This document shows, in pieces, positions 10,514 to 19,257 of a stretch of 64,000 bases of DNA. Below the pieces are notes generated by a model, which saw nothing but the letters and a program-made list of their open reading frames with translations, searched no databases and was not told where the DNA came from. A program made the translations under genes and the position numbers. Each line of letters begins with the position of its first letter. Positions within the stretch are counted from its first letter, which is position 1. The DNA is from Paraburkholderia aromaticivorans (lineage in GTDB: Bacteria > Pseudomonadota > Gammaproteobacteria > Burkholderiales > Burkholderiaceae): contig NZ_CP051514.1 of NCBI RefSeq assembly GCF_012689525.1, forward strand, positions 1,984,001 through 2,048,000. The letters are read 5' to 3'.

Positions 10514-11524
10514 ATGACCGCATCGCCAGCGTTATCCCTCGATACGCCGCGTCCGTCTGAGACTGGCGACGCGCCCGCATCGCCGCATGATGCCCACGCG
10601 CCGCACGCTGCCCATACTGCGCAGACTATCGATCTCGCAGGCCGCTATCGCGACGCGGGGATCGGCGACGCACTCGCCGAACTCGATCGGGATCTGATCG
10701 GACTGGCGCCAGTCAAAACGCGCTTGCGGGAAGTGGCGGCCTACCTCGTCGTCCAGAAGGTGCGCGCCGAACTCGGCATGACGGGCGGCACGCCGACGCT
10801 GCATATGTGCTTCACCGGCAACCCTGGGACGGGCAAGACAACGGTGGCGCTACGCATGGCCGACGTACTCCACCGGCTGGGCTATACGCGCCGGAATCAT
10901 CTGGTGTCGGTGACGCGCGACGATCTGGTTGGCCAGTACATCGGCCATACGGCGCCAAAAACGAAGGACGTACTCAAGCGGGCCATGGGCGGGGTGCTGT
11001 TCATCGATGAGGCGTACTACCTGTACCGCCCCGAGAACGAGCGCGACTACGGACTGGAAGCGATCGAAATCCTGCTGCAAGTGATGGAAAACCAGCGCGA
11101 CGATCTGGTGGTGATTCTCGCGGGCTACCGGGACCGGATGGAGACGTTTTTCCAGAGCAATCCCGGATTCAAGTCGCGGATCGCCCATCACATCGACTTC
11201 CCCGACTACAGCAAAAGCGAATTGATGGCGATTGCCGACAACATGCTCGGCACCGAGCACTACCACTTCGATGCAGCCGCGCGCGATGCATTCGCCGACT
11301 ACCTGACACGACGCCTGCAGCAGCCGCATTTCGCGAACGCACGGTCGGTGCGCAACGCGCTGGAGCGCGCGCGATTGCGCCAGGCGAACCGCGTTTTTGA
11401 GGCAGCGCTCACAGGCGCGGCACTCACCCCCGACGAACTGGCGCGGCTCGACGCCGCCGATTTCCGCGCGAGCCGTGTGTTCGCCGCCGCGCGCGAAGCC
11501 GGTCAATCCATTCAACCATCCTGA
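10514..11524 (+). CDS. cbbX: Red-type RuBisCO activase
   Basis: 336 residues. A poorly conserved, alanine-rich leader of about 40 residues precedes an AAA+ module: [17 protein letters not shown] (Walker A, about 100-115), [12 protein letters not shown] (Walker B), [13 protein letters not shown] (sensor 1 and pore region) and an arginine-finger/sensor 2 region in the C-terminal helical domain. CbbX removes inhibitory sugar phosphates from red-type RuBisCO by pulling on the large-subunit C-terminus. CAGGAGGAG precedes the start. Its presence matches the red-type CbbL/CbbS here. Confidence 0.96.
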   Translation: MTASPALSLDTPRPSETGDAPASPHDAHAPHAAHTAQTIDLAGRYRDAGIGDALAELDRDLIGLAPVKTRLREVAAYLVVQKVRAELGMTGGTPTLHMCFTGNPGTGKTTVALRMADVLHRLGYTRRNHLVSVTRDDLVGQYIGHTAPKTKDVLKRAMGGVLFIDEAYYLYRPENERDYGLEAIEILLQVMENQRDDLVVILAGYRDRMETFFQSNPGFKSRIAHHIDFPDYSKSELMAIADNMLGTEHYHFDAAARDAFADYLTRRLQQPHFANARSVRNALERARLRQANRVFEAALTGAALTPDELARLDAADFRASRVFAAAREAGQSIQPS

Positions 11525-11536
11525 AACGAGGCGACT

Positions 11537-12601
11537 ATGCAGAACAGACACATGACGCTGGCGGATTGTCTGACCAGCGAGCTTCGCGAACCGGCCGGCG
11601 CAATGGTCGATCAGGCGGGCCGTGCTGGGCTCGACCTCCTGCTCGGCGAGATTGCCCAGACGGTCAACAGGATTTCGTCGCTCGTGAGCCGGGGCGCGCT
11701 CGGCGGGCAGGGGACGCGACATCAGCCGCTCGATGTCGCCGCGCACGATATGTTCGCCTCGATGTGCGAGCAAAGCGCGCTAGTGGCCGCTTTCGCCTCG
11801 ACAAGAATGGAGGCGGCCACGCCTGTCGACAGCGCATGCGGAAAGTACCTTGTCGCATTCGAGCCGCTGGATAGCGCCGCGCAAGCCGGCCTGAACGTGA
11901 CCACCGGAACGATTTTTTCGGTGTTGCGTCAGCACGGGCGCCAAACCGCAGGGGACGCCGCTTTCCTGCGAACGGGCCGCGAACAGATTGCAGCAGGCTA
12001 CGCGATCTATGGTCCGTCGACGATGCTTGTCCTGACGGCCGGCAGCGGCGCGCACGGTTTCACGCTGGATCGCGAAACCAGCACGTTCATGCTGACGCAT
12101 CCATCGATCCGGCTGCCTGAGAAAGCGGCCGGATTTTCGATTAATAGCGCCAGGGAGCGCTTGTGGGAGCCCCCCGTGCTGCGTTTCGTGCGTGAGTGCA
12201 GGGCGGGCAGCACGGGCGAACGTAAGCAGGATTTCAGCACACGCTGGACGGGCTCGACCGTCGCCGACGTGCACCGTTTGATGATGTTGGGCGGCGTCTA
12301 TCTGCAGCCCCGTGAGCGCAGGCAGCCGGCGCGTCCGGGCCGCTTGCGGATGCTCCATGAGGCGAACCCGTTGGCGTTTCTGGTCGAGCAGGCCGGCGGC
12401 ATGGCGAGCACCGGGCGCGCGCGGCTCCTCGACCTCGAGCCGCAAACCGTGCATGAGCGCGTGCCGGTGATTCTAGGCTCGCCCTGCGAGGTCGAACGGC
12501 TTGAGCGCTATCACCGAGAATATGAGAGTGGCGCGGATGCGCCATTCATTTCGCCGCTTTTCAACGAACGTTCGCTGTTTCGCCCGGAAGCGCGCGCCTG
12601 A
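11537..12601 (+). CDS. cbbF: Class I fructose-1,6-bisphosphatase of the cbb operon
   Basis: 354 residues. Family marks include STVADVHRLMMLGGVYL, HEANPLAFLVEQAGGMAS and RVPVILGSPCEVE near the C-terminus. It should hydrolyse FBP (and perhaps sedoheptulose bisphosphate) in the Calvin cycle. An oddity is the metal-binding segment, which normally reads DPLDGSSN; here it is EPLDSAAQ, followed by a normal NVTTGTIFSVL. Asp-to-Glu and Gly-to-Ser changes at such positions could alter metal affinity or activity. It starts 12 bp after cbbX and the cluster otherwise looks functional. Confidence 0.88.
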   Translation: MQNRHMTLADCLTSELREPAGAMVDQAGRAGLDLLLGEIAQTVNRISSLVSRGALGGQGTRHQPLDVAAHDMFASMCEQSALVAAFASTRMEAATPVDSACGKYLVAFEPLDSAAQAGLNVTTGTIFSVLRQHGRQTAGDAAFLRTGREQIAAGYAIYGPSTMLVLTAGSGAHGFTLDRETSTFMLTHPSIRLPEKAAGFSINSARERLWEPPVLRFVRECRAGSTGERKQDFSTRWTGSTVADVHRLMMLGGVYLQPRERRQPARPGRLRMLHEANPLAFLVEQAGGMASTGRARLLDLEPQTVHERVPVILGSPCEVERLERYHREYESGADAPFISPLFNERSLFRPEARA

Positions 12602-12734
12602 CGCGTGTCGCCGGAATGGACCGCGGATTCGACCCGGCGCAGTTTCGGCGTCGATCCATGAAACTTGACCTGACCAGCGCTTCGCCGCGCGTGTTTTGCG
12701 CGCCTGCGAGGCTTTGCCTGATGAGCGGGACATT

Positions 12735-13607
12735 ATGTCGATCCAACACCCGATTGTGGCCGTGACGGGTTCGAGCGGTGCCGGCACCACCACGGTGATG
12801 AATAGTTTTCAGCATATTTTCAGACGCGAAAAGCTGAACGCGCAGATCGTCGAAGGCGACGCGTTTCACCGCTACGATCGTGCGACGATGCGCGTGGCGA
12901 TGAAGGAAGCGGAGGAGAGCCGCGAGCAGTTCAGCCACTTCGGGCCGGAGGCGAATCTGCTGGAACAGCTTGCTGAACTATTCCAGCAATACGCCGTGTC
13001 GGGACGAGGCCGTGTGCGCCAATACCTGCACGACGAGGCGCAAGCCGCTCAATATGATTTGCAGGCGGGCATGTTCACCCCTTGGGCGGACGTGGAACCC
13101 GGTACTGATCTGCTGTTCTACGAAGGATTGCATGGCGGCTTCGTCGGTCATGGCATCGATGTGGCGCAGCATGCTGATCTGCTGGTCGGCGTGGTGCCGA
13201 TCATCAACCTCGAATGGATTCAGAAGCTGCATCGCGACAAGACGCTGCGGGGCTATTCGCAGGAGGCGGTGATGGACACCATCCTGCGGCGTATGCCCGA
13301 CTACGCGCACTACATCTGTCCGCAGTTCAGCCGCACGCACGTCAACTTTCAGCGCGTGCCGACCGTCGATACGTCGAATCCGTTCACGGCACGCGATATT
13401 CCGAGCGCCGACGAGAGTTTCGTCGTGATCCGCTTCACCAATCCCAAGGGTATCGATTTCCCCTATCTGTTGACGATGCTGCACGACTCGTTCATGAGCC
13501 GGCCGAACGTGATCGTGGTGCCCGGCGGCAAGATGGGTCTCGCGATGCAACTGATTTTCACGCCGATGATCCTGCAGATGATCGACCGGCAACGACGTGC
13601 GGCTTGA
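12735..13607 (+). CDS. cbbP: Phosphoribulokinase
   Basis: 290 residues, the size of proteobacterial class I PRK. VAVTGSSGAGTTTV holds the P-loop (GSSGAGTT), then VEGDAFHRYDR with substrate-binding Asp/His/Arg, FHR-type and DLLFYEGLHGGFV. PRK phosphorylates ribulose 5-phosphate to RuBP, the committed Calvin-cycle step. ATG 12735 gives the usual MSIQHPIVAVTG start; the earlier in-frame ATG at 12696 adds 13 non-homologous residues. The 133-bp gap before it shows no other gene. Confidence 0.95.
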   Translation: MSIQHPIVAVTGSSGAGTTTVMNSFQHIFRREKLNAQIVEGDAFHRYDRATMRVAMKEAEESREQFSHFGPEANLLEQLAELFQQYAVSGRGRVRQYLHDEAQAAQYDLQAGMFTPWADVEPGTDLLFYEGLHGGFVGHGIDVAQHADLLVGVVPIINLEWIQKLHRDKTLRGYSQEAVMDTILRRMPDYAHYICPQFSRTHVNFQRVPTVDTSNPFTARDIPSADESFVVIRFTNPKGIDFPYLLTMLHDSFMSRPNVIVVPGGKMGLAMQLIFTPMILQMIDRQRRAA

Positions 13608-13661
13608 CGCACGTGCGCTATCCAACCATGCAGTGAATACCCGTTTACAGGAGATACAGTC

Positions 13662-14432
13662 ATGCAAGTCATGTCGCGCAACCTGCCCGTCGACGCCGTC
13701 CTGTTTGATCTTGACGGCACGTTGTTGCATACCTCGCCCGACATCGGCAGCGCGCTCAATCGCGCGCTGACTGAGCGTGGCTTGTCCGCGCTCAGCACGG
13801 ATGTGACGCAAACGCTGATCGGCGGTGGTTCGGCCGTGCTGGTCCAGCGTGCGTTCGCCTGGCTCGGCGCCCCCCACGAGGCGCATACGCACGATCTCGT
13901 GCTGCGGCGCTACGAGACCTGCTATCAGTCAATCTGCCAGAGTGCGGATGGGTATCAGACGCAGTTGTTTGAAGGTGTCGAGGCTGCGCTCGACGGACTG
14001 CGGCAGATGGGGCTGAAGCTCGGTCTCGTGACCAACAAGGAACAGCGCTTTGTCGCGCCGCTGCTGCAGCGTTTCGGCTTGTCGGCATGGTTCGATATCA
14101 TCGTCGATGGCAACACGCTCGCGCAACGCAAGCCCGACCCGGCGCCGCTCCTGCATGCCTGCGACGCGCTGGGCGTGGAGCCGGCCCATACGCTCTATGT
14201 CGGCGATTCGGTCAATGATGCGTTAGCCGCGCAGGCCGCCGGGATGGCGATGATCTGCGTGAGCTACGGCTATAGCGCTGACCATCCGGTATCGGAATTG
14301 CCGTGCCTGCGCGTCATCGACGATCTCGCCGAATTGCCCGAACTGATCGGCGGTCCGCGCCGGTGGCGGCAACGGACACACTCAGCAAGTGCTGCGTATC
14401 GCGCGGACGAGCAGGCAAGCCCGTGGATCTGA
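13662..14432 (+). CDS. cbbZ: Phosphoglycolate phosphatase (HAD family)
   Basis: 256 residues of the HAD superfamily: VLFDLDGTLLHTSPDI (nucleophile Asp and acid/base Asp), LGLVTNKEQ (motif II Thr), KPDPAPLLHAC (motif III Lys) and YVGDSVNDALAA (motif IV). It clears 2-phosphoglycolate formed by the RuBisCO oxygenase reaction. CAGGAGATACAGTC precedes the ATG. Last gene of the cbb operon, ending 18 bp from the convergent sigma-54 regulator gene. The last ~30 residues are a variable tail. Confidence 0.9.
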   Translation: MQVMSRNLPVDAVLFDLDGTLLHTSPDIGSALNRALTERGLSALSTDVTQTLIGGGSAVLVQRAFAWLGAPHEAHTHDLVLRRYETCYQSICQSADGYQTQLFEGVEAALDGLRQMGLKLGLVTNKEQRFVAPLLQRFGLSAWFDIIVDGNTLAQRKPDPAPLLHACDALGVEPAHTLYVGDSVNDALAAQAAGMAMICVSYGYSADHPVSELPCLRVIDDLAELPELIGGPRRWRQRTHSASAAYRADEQASPWI

Positions 14433-14450
14433 GCTGAAACGTGCGGTGCG

Positions 14451-16454
14451 TCAGGGCTTGATATGGACGCGCCGCATCTTCCGGTACAGCGTATTGCGCG
14501 TGACGCCCAGCGCAAGCGCCACCTGACTCACGTTCCAATGATGTTTGTCGAGCAAGGTGAGCAGCGCGTCGCGCTCGGCCTGCAGGATTGCATTGAGCGT
14601 CGGTGCGGCGGGAACGGTGTCGTCGGTGGCCTCCGTGGTGATCTGCGCCGCCAGGTTCGCGCTGGCTTCGCGTGTCGGGCGGCCCGCGTTGCGCACGAGG
14701 TCGGCAGGCAGATGCGCACGGGTCAACTCTGCCCCGTCGCAGAGCGCAGCGGCCGTGCGCAGCACATTGCGCAACTGCCGAATGTTGCCGGGCCACGGGT
14801 AATCGAGCAGGATCTGGTGTGCGTCTGTGCTGAGCGAGAGCGGCGTGTCGCTGTCCTGTTCGAGAAGATGGTGAATCAGCGCGAGTTTGTCTTCGCGATC
14901 GCGCAGCGGCGGCAAATGCAGGGAGACGCCGTTAAGCCGGTAGTACAGGTCTTCACGGAATTGCCCATTGGCGACCAATTCGGCGAGATTGCGATGGCTC
15001 GCGCTGACCAGCTGAAAATCGACCTTGATGACCGTTTCCGCACCGAGCGGCGTGACTTCGCGTTCCTCAAGCACGCGCAGCAAGCGCGCCTGAAGCGCAA
15101 GCGGCATGTCGCCGATTTCGTCTAGAAAGAGCGTGCCGCCGTCGGCCTGCAGAATCTTGCCGCGTCGCCCTTCACGCTGTGCGCCCGTGAAGGCGCCCGC
15201 GCGATAGCCGAACAACTCGCTTTCGATCAGATGTTCAGGCAGTGACGCACAGTTCACCGCCACGAATGGGCCGCGATGACGGGCACTAACCGCGTGCAGG
15301 GCGTTCGCGAATACTTCCTTGCCGCTGCCGGTTTCGCCATGCACGAGTACCGCAATGCCACGATCGATCACGCGCTCGCCGAGACTGAACTGGCCGGCGA
15401 GTTGCGTATCGCCGAATTCAACGCGCGGCGCACCAGGACGGCGAAGCCGTTCGGGTGTCACAGACGGAGCCGGCACCCGGTTTCGCGCGGCGGATTCCAC
15501 CGCCGCCGCCGTCTGACTGCGCGGCTCCTGGGCAACGACAAAAAAGCGATTCGACGCATGCGCCCGGTAAATGGCGACGGGATGAAACGAACTGCGCACA
15601 CTGCGCGCCACGATATCCGACAGCGATGCATTGAACAGCTCGGTAATGGCTTTGCCCGCAACCTCGGCAAGCGTGCTGAAACCCAGCTGGAACAGCGCGC
15701 TGCGGTTTGCCGCGAGCACCGTGCCGTCGTCGGCGATCGTGAGCTTGCCGGCGTGCAGTGTGTTGACGAATTCGGGCCGGCTGTGGAAATGCACCATGTG
15801 TGCCTGGGCGTGACGCGCATCGAGCAGGCGATTCTCGATCATCTGCCGGGACATCCCGACCAGCACGAGCGAATGCTGCTGCTGCAACTGCGAGCGGCTG
15901 GTGACGTCGAGTACGCCCGCAATCTTGCCGTGTTCGTCGAACACCGGCGCGGCAGAGCAGGTCAGCGCGGTATAGCGTGAGAAGAAGTGCTCATGCTGGC
16001 GCACGGCGATCGCTTCGCCTTCGGCGAGACACGTGCCCATGCCGTTCGTGCCGGCTTCCCGCTCGCTCCATACGGCGCCGACGCAGAAGCCCCAGTCCTC
16101 GACCTGCTCCGCAAAATCGGTCGACGACACCAGATGCAGAATCACGCCATCGGCATCGGTCAGCACCACCGCGAGATCGGCATCGCCGAGTTGCTGATAA
16201 AGCGTCGTCATCTCGAGTTTCGCGCAGCCGATCAGATCGCTCTGCCGGTCGCGGCGCACCGCGAATTCGGCGCTGGTGAGCACAGGCGGTGGTTTGCAGA
16301 CCTCGGGATCGAGCCCATACTCCTGCAGGCAACGTGTCCAGGAACGGACCACGGGCGCGCTCGGTTCGAAGCGTCCGAGCCGTTGGCGCAGAACGTCGTC
16401 GACCCGGCCTCTGCGCTCCGCTACGCACTCCTCGATGAACTGGGATGACTGCAT
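14451..16454 (-). CDS. AcoR-like sigma-54-dependent transcriptional activator
   Basis: About 667 residues: N-terminal GAF-type sensory region (DLAVVLTDADGVILHLVS), SEREAGTNGMGTCLAEG and a PAS-like segment near 290-350; a sigma-54 AAA+ domain with GETGSGKEVFANALH (Walker A), ELFGYRAGAFTGA (the GAFTGA sigma-54 contact loop) and GGTLFLDEIGDMP (Walker B); and a C-terminal Fis-type HTH (VSQVALALGVTRNTLYRKMR). The architecture matches AcoR/MDR-type activators of alcohol or C1 operons. The start is uncertain among ATGs at 16463 and 16454; GGAG spacing favours 16454. An unusual palindrome lies ~100 bp upstream. Confidence 0.88.
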   Translation of the reverse strand: MQSSQFIEECVAERRGRVDDVLRQRLGRFEPSAPVVRSWTRCLQEYGLDPEVCKPPPVLTSAEFAVRRDRQSDLIGCAKLEMTTLYQQLGDADLAVVLTDADGVILHLVSSTDFAEQVEDWGFCVGAVWSEREAGTNGMGTCLAEGEAIAVRQHEHFFSRYTALTCSAAPVFDEHGKIAGVLDVTSRSQLQQQHSLVLVGMSRQMIENRLLDARHAQAHMVHFHSRPEFVNTLHAGKLTIADDGTVLAANRSALFQLGFSTLAEVAGKAITELFNASLSDIVARSVRSSFHPVAIYRAHASNRFFVVAQEPRSQTAAAVESAARNRVPAPSVTPERLRRPGAPRVEFGDTQLAGQFSLGERVIDRGIAVLVHGETGSGKEVFANALHAVSARHRGPFVAVNCASLPEHLIESELFGYRAGAFTGAQREGRRGKILQADGGTLFLDEIGDMPLALQARLLRVLEEREVTPLGAETVIKVDFQLVSASHRNLAELVANGQFREDLYYRLNGVSLHLPPLRDREDKLALIHHLLEQDSDTPLSLSTDAHQILLDYPWPGNIRQLRNVLRTAAALCDGAELTRAHLPADLVRNAGRPTREASANLAAQITTEATDDTVPAAPTLNAILQAERDALLTLLDKHHWNVSQVALALGVTRNTLYRKMRRVHIKP

Positions 16455-16553
16455 GCTGCGCATCTCCGAATAATGAAGGACGGACAGGGCAGTGCCTTCA
16501 CCCTGAGTCCGATTATTCGTGGTCGAATTTCCAGTGACAATTCGCCTTAAGGG

Positions 16554-16573
16554 ACTACCTCCTTGGAGGTAGT
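16554..16573. promoter_or_regulatory. Perfect palindrome with 7-2-7 NarL-like architecture
   Basis: ACTACCTCC-TT-GGAGGTAGT is a perfect 20-bp dyad between the response-regulator gene (ends 16611) and the sigma-54 activator gene (starts 16454), both on the minus strand. Its TACCTCC arms spaced by 2 bp have the 7-2-7 geometry of NarL dimers (heptamer TACYYMT). On the plus strand a run of seven Ts follows 6 nt after the stem, so a terminator role is possible, but no plus-strand gene leads into it. An operator role is the preferred inference. Confidence 0.5.
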
Positions 16574-16610
16574 CGCGCATTTTTTTAGCGCAGCGGCGAG
16601 GCCGGGAGCC

Positions 16611-17255
16611 TCAGTGTCCCCGTGCGCCTTGCTCGTGCCGCCACACCACGGCTTCGAGCCGCGAGTGCAGATCGAGTTTGCGCAGCACATGCTTGACGTG
16701 CACCTTCACCGTGCCGACGCTGATATCGAGCTTGCGCGCAATCGCCTTGTTGCACAGGCCGGCGACCAGGTAGTCGAACACCTCGAGTTCGCGCGCCGTG
16801 AGGTCGGTCTGGCTGGCCGGCATGCGCTGGCCACCCGAGAGCGCATGCACGAGGCTCCCCGTCACCGCCTCACTCAGTACGGCGGTGCCCTTGAGGGCCT
16901 TTTGCAAGCTCACGCAGAGATCCTCCGGGTCCATATCCTTCAGAAGATAGCCGTGTGCCCCGGCTCGCAGCGCCGCGACGACATCACGCTCGTTGTCCGA
17001 GACCGTCAGCATGATGAAGCGCGCATCCACGCCGGCCTCGCGCATCAGTCCAAGGGTCTCGATGCCGGTGATTTCCGGCATGTTGAGGTCGATCAACACG
17101 ACATCGGGTTTCAGGCGGACGGCCATCTCGACGCCGTCACGTCCTGACGACGCCTCGCCGGCGATCGTGAAAGCCGGGTTCATCTGGATCAGTTGCGCGA
17201 CGCCCTTGCGAAACAACGCATGGTCGTCGATGAGAAGAACTGTATTGGGGTCCAT
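16611..17255 (-). CDS. NarL/LuxR-family response regulator
   Basis: 214 residues. Receiver domain with DD pair at 10-11, phospho-acceptor Asp near 56 in VVLIDLNMPEITG, conserved Thr in FIMLTVSDNE and Lys in GYLLKDMD. C-terminal LuxR HTH from about 145: LTARELEVFDYLVAGLCNKAIARKLDIS... VGTVKVHVKHVL. ATG 17255 is chosen since AAGGAA precedes it at 8 nt; an upstream in-frame ATG exists at 17276. It has no kinase gene adjacent; the NarX-type kinase at 31667-33478 is the only candidate partner in the window. Confidence 0.9.
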   Translation of the reverse strand: MDPNTVLLIDDHALFRKGVAQLIQMNPAFTIAGEASSGRDGVEMAVRLKPDVVLIDLNMPEITGIETLGLMREAGVDARFIMLTVSDNERDVVAALRAGAHGYLLKDMDPEDLCVSLQKALKGTAVLSEAVTGSLVHALSGGQRMPASQTDLTARELEVFDYLVAGLCNKAIARKLDISVGTVKVHVKHVLRKLDLHSRLEAVVWRHEQGARGH

Positions 17256-17500
17256 CGACTTTTTTCCTTGGCTCATTGACCAGACTGCCTGTCTCTACTG
17301 GAACGGCCTGTTTCCAATCTTGCAGCCAGGCATGGGACGCGGTGTGCGGTGCGTCGTGCCGGCTGGGGACTGTAATTTTTTGAGATGCCGGTTAGTCTAC
17401 CTGTGGATGGCGTTTGAAAAAATGTTCAGCGTTAAAGAAAATTGCAGGCCGGGCATCTCGCGACGCGCCGGCCGATGGGGTGGTTCACGTATACCCGGAT
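17256..17500. promoter_or_regulatory. Spacer upstream of the response-regulator gene
   Basis: About 245 bp between the response-regulator start and the etfA stop, both minus strand. No coding signal. It must contain the regulator promoter unless transcription reads through from etfA. I see no strong promoter consensus or dyad. Confidence 0.3.
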
Positions 17501-18460
17501 TCAGAAGTGACCGCGCAGTTCTTCACCAATTTCGAAGATGTCGCCGACGATGCCATAGCGGGCGATCGTAAAGATGGACGCCTCGGGATCGGTGTTGACG
17601 GCGATGATGTTGTCGACGTGCTTCATCCCCGCCATGTGCTGCACGGAGCCCGAGATACCCATCGCGATGTACAGCTTGCAGGCTGCAGCGGTCTTGCCCG
17701 ACTGCCCGACCTGATGCGCTTTCGGCAACCACCCCGAATCGGCGATTGGACGCGAGCAGCCGAGCGTCGCGCCGACCGAGTCGGCCAGTTCCTTGAACTG
17801 TTCGACATGGGTTTCTTCGCCGATACCACGGCCGATCGACAGGATGAAATCGGCGCCCGGAATATCGACCGCGCTGCTGACAGCCGGGTCTTCGAATTCG
17901 ACGTGCGTGCTGCGCGGCGTGACGGCCGGCGCGGCAAACGTGGAGACATTGGGCGTGGCCGCGCCTTCGGGCGCCTTGAACGAGCCGGGCCGCAAGGTCA
18001 CGACGACGGTCGCCTTGTCCGGGAATTCGATTTCCATGTTGACCTTCTGGCCGTAGCCGGATCGCGTTGCCAGCCACGCGTCGCCATCGCGCGCGAGGGC
18101 GAATGCGTCGGTCGTGAAGCCGTAGTTGCCTTTGGCCGCGAGCGGCGCCGCGTAGCCCAGCGTATCGATCGTGTGCGGCAGCAGCACGAGCGAAGGTGAA
18201 CGCGCATCGATCAGTGCGCGCGTGACGGCTTCATAGGTGTCGGGATCGAATGCGTCGTGCGCCGTTCGCACGGTGACGATTTCGTCGACGCCCGCGAGTT
18301 TCAGCGCCTCGACATACGTATCGGGCTGGGTCCCCAGTACGGCGACCGTAATGGCTTCGCCGCTCGCTTCCTTTGCCGCGACCGCGGCGCCAATTACTTC
18401 GAGGCTCACAGGCCGCAGTTGCCCCTGGCGATGTTCAACGACTAGCAGAATGCCGCTCAT
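17501..18460 (-). CDS. etfA: Electron transfer flavoprotein alpha subunit
   Basis: 319 residues. C-terminal FAD-binding half shows FILSIGRGIG, CSRPIADSGWLPKAHQVGQSGKTAAACKLYIAMGISGSVQHMAGM and NTDPEASIFTIARYGIVGD, the EtfA signature region split here into pieces. With EtfB it carries electrons from flavin dehydrogenases to a membrane quinone oxidoreductase. The ATG overlaps the etfB stop (ATGA at 18457-18460). Its operon with a TMADH-type dehydrogenase and a membrane Fe-S protein makes it the likely acceptor of TMADH electrons. Confidence 0.93.
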   Translation of the reverse strand: MSGILLVVEHRQGQLRPVSLEVIGAAVAAKEASGEAITVAVLGTQPDTYVEALKLAGVDEIVTVRTAHDAFDPDTYEAVTRALIDARSPSLVLLPHTIDTLGYAAPLAAKGNYGFTTDAFALARDGDAWLATRSGYGQKVNMEIEFPDKATVVVTLRPGSFKAPEGAATPNVSTFAAPAVTPRSTHVEFEDPAVSSAVDIPGADFILSIGRGIGEETHVEQFKELADSVGATLGCSRPIADSGWLPKAHQVGQSGKTAAACKLYIAMGISGSVQHMAGMKHVDNIIAVNTDPEASIFTIARYGIVGDIFEIGEELRGHF

Positions 18461-19257
18461 TTCGCTTCTCCCCGGAATTCCTTGATCAGATTGGCCAGGC
18501 GTGCGGCCTGCTCGGCCGGTGTGCCCTCGAGCATTTTGGCCCGGCCGACGCTCGGTACATAGACACGCCGCACGCGTGACAGTGAACCGGCTGCGCCGGT
18601 CTGCGCGGCCGCCAGCCCAAGTGCCTGGGACGTAACGGTTTCGATCGGCCGTGCCGCGGCCTGCTTGATGCCCCGCAGCGATGCGTAGCGTGGTGTGTTG
18701 ATGCCGAGTTGCAGCGTCAGCACGGCGGGACATTGCACCGTCACCGTCGCGTACGCACCGCCCTCGAGTTCACGGCGGGCGGTCGCCGTCTGTGCGCCCG
18801 GCGCATAGTCGAGCCCCGCGACGACCGCCGCATGCGGCCAGTCGAGCAGTCCGGCTAGCGCCATGCCGGTCGCCCCGTAGGCGTGGTCCGACGCCTGCAC
18901 GCCGGCGAAGATCATATCGGGCGCTTCCTGACGCGCGAGCGCGGCCAGCACGCGAGCGATGGCGATCGGGTCCGATTCCTCCAAGTCGTCGCTCCAGACA
19001 CGGATCGCGCGGTCGGCACCCTTGGCCAGACACTTACGCAGTTCTTCGTCGGCGCTATCGGGGCCGATGGTGGCTACCACGACCTCGACGTCGCCGCCTG
19101 CGCCTTCCTTGAGCCGCATCGCTTCTTCCAGCGCGTAATGGTCCCATTCGTTCAGATCGAAGACGTGGAAATCGGCTTCGACATCGCGGCCGTCGTCACG
19201 TAGCTCGAAATCCTCATCGAGCGACACGACCTGCTTAATGGTTACGAGTATTTTCAT
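18457..19257 (-). CDS. etfB: Electron transfer flavoprotein beta subunit
   Basis: 266 residues beginning MKILVTIKQVVSLDED, then NEWDHYALEEAMRLKE, VVVATIGPDSADEELRKCLAKGADRAI and GVQASDHAYGATGMALAGLL, all EtfB features, with AMP-binding in the usual N-terminal two thirds. The start overlaps the upstream LRV stop (ATGA), and the stop overlaps etfA, so LRV-etfB-etfA are translationally coupled. Confidence 0.93.
   Translation of the reverse strand: MKILVTIKQVVSLDEDFELRDDGRDVEADFHVFDLNEWDHYALEEAMRLKEGAGGDVEVVVATIGPDSADEELRKCLAKGADRAIRVWSDDLEESDPIAIARVLAALARQEAPDMIFAGVQASDHAYGATGMALAGLLDWPHAAVVAGLDYAPGAQTATARRELEGGAYATVTVQCPAVLTLQLGINTPRYASLRGIKQAAARPIETVTSQALGLAAAQTGAAGSLSRVRRVYVPSVGRAKMLEGTPAEQAARLANLIKEFRGEAK

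Noticed and set aside
16554..16586. Rho-independent terminator on the plus strand
   Set aside because: The stem plus T-run fits, but no plus-strand gene leads into it and the T-run is 6 nt from the stem; the 7-2-7 operator reading is preferred though not proved.
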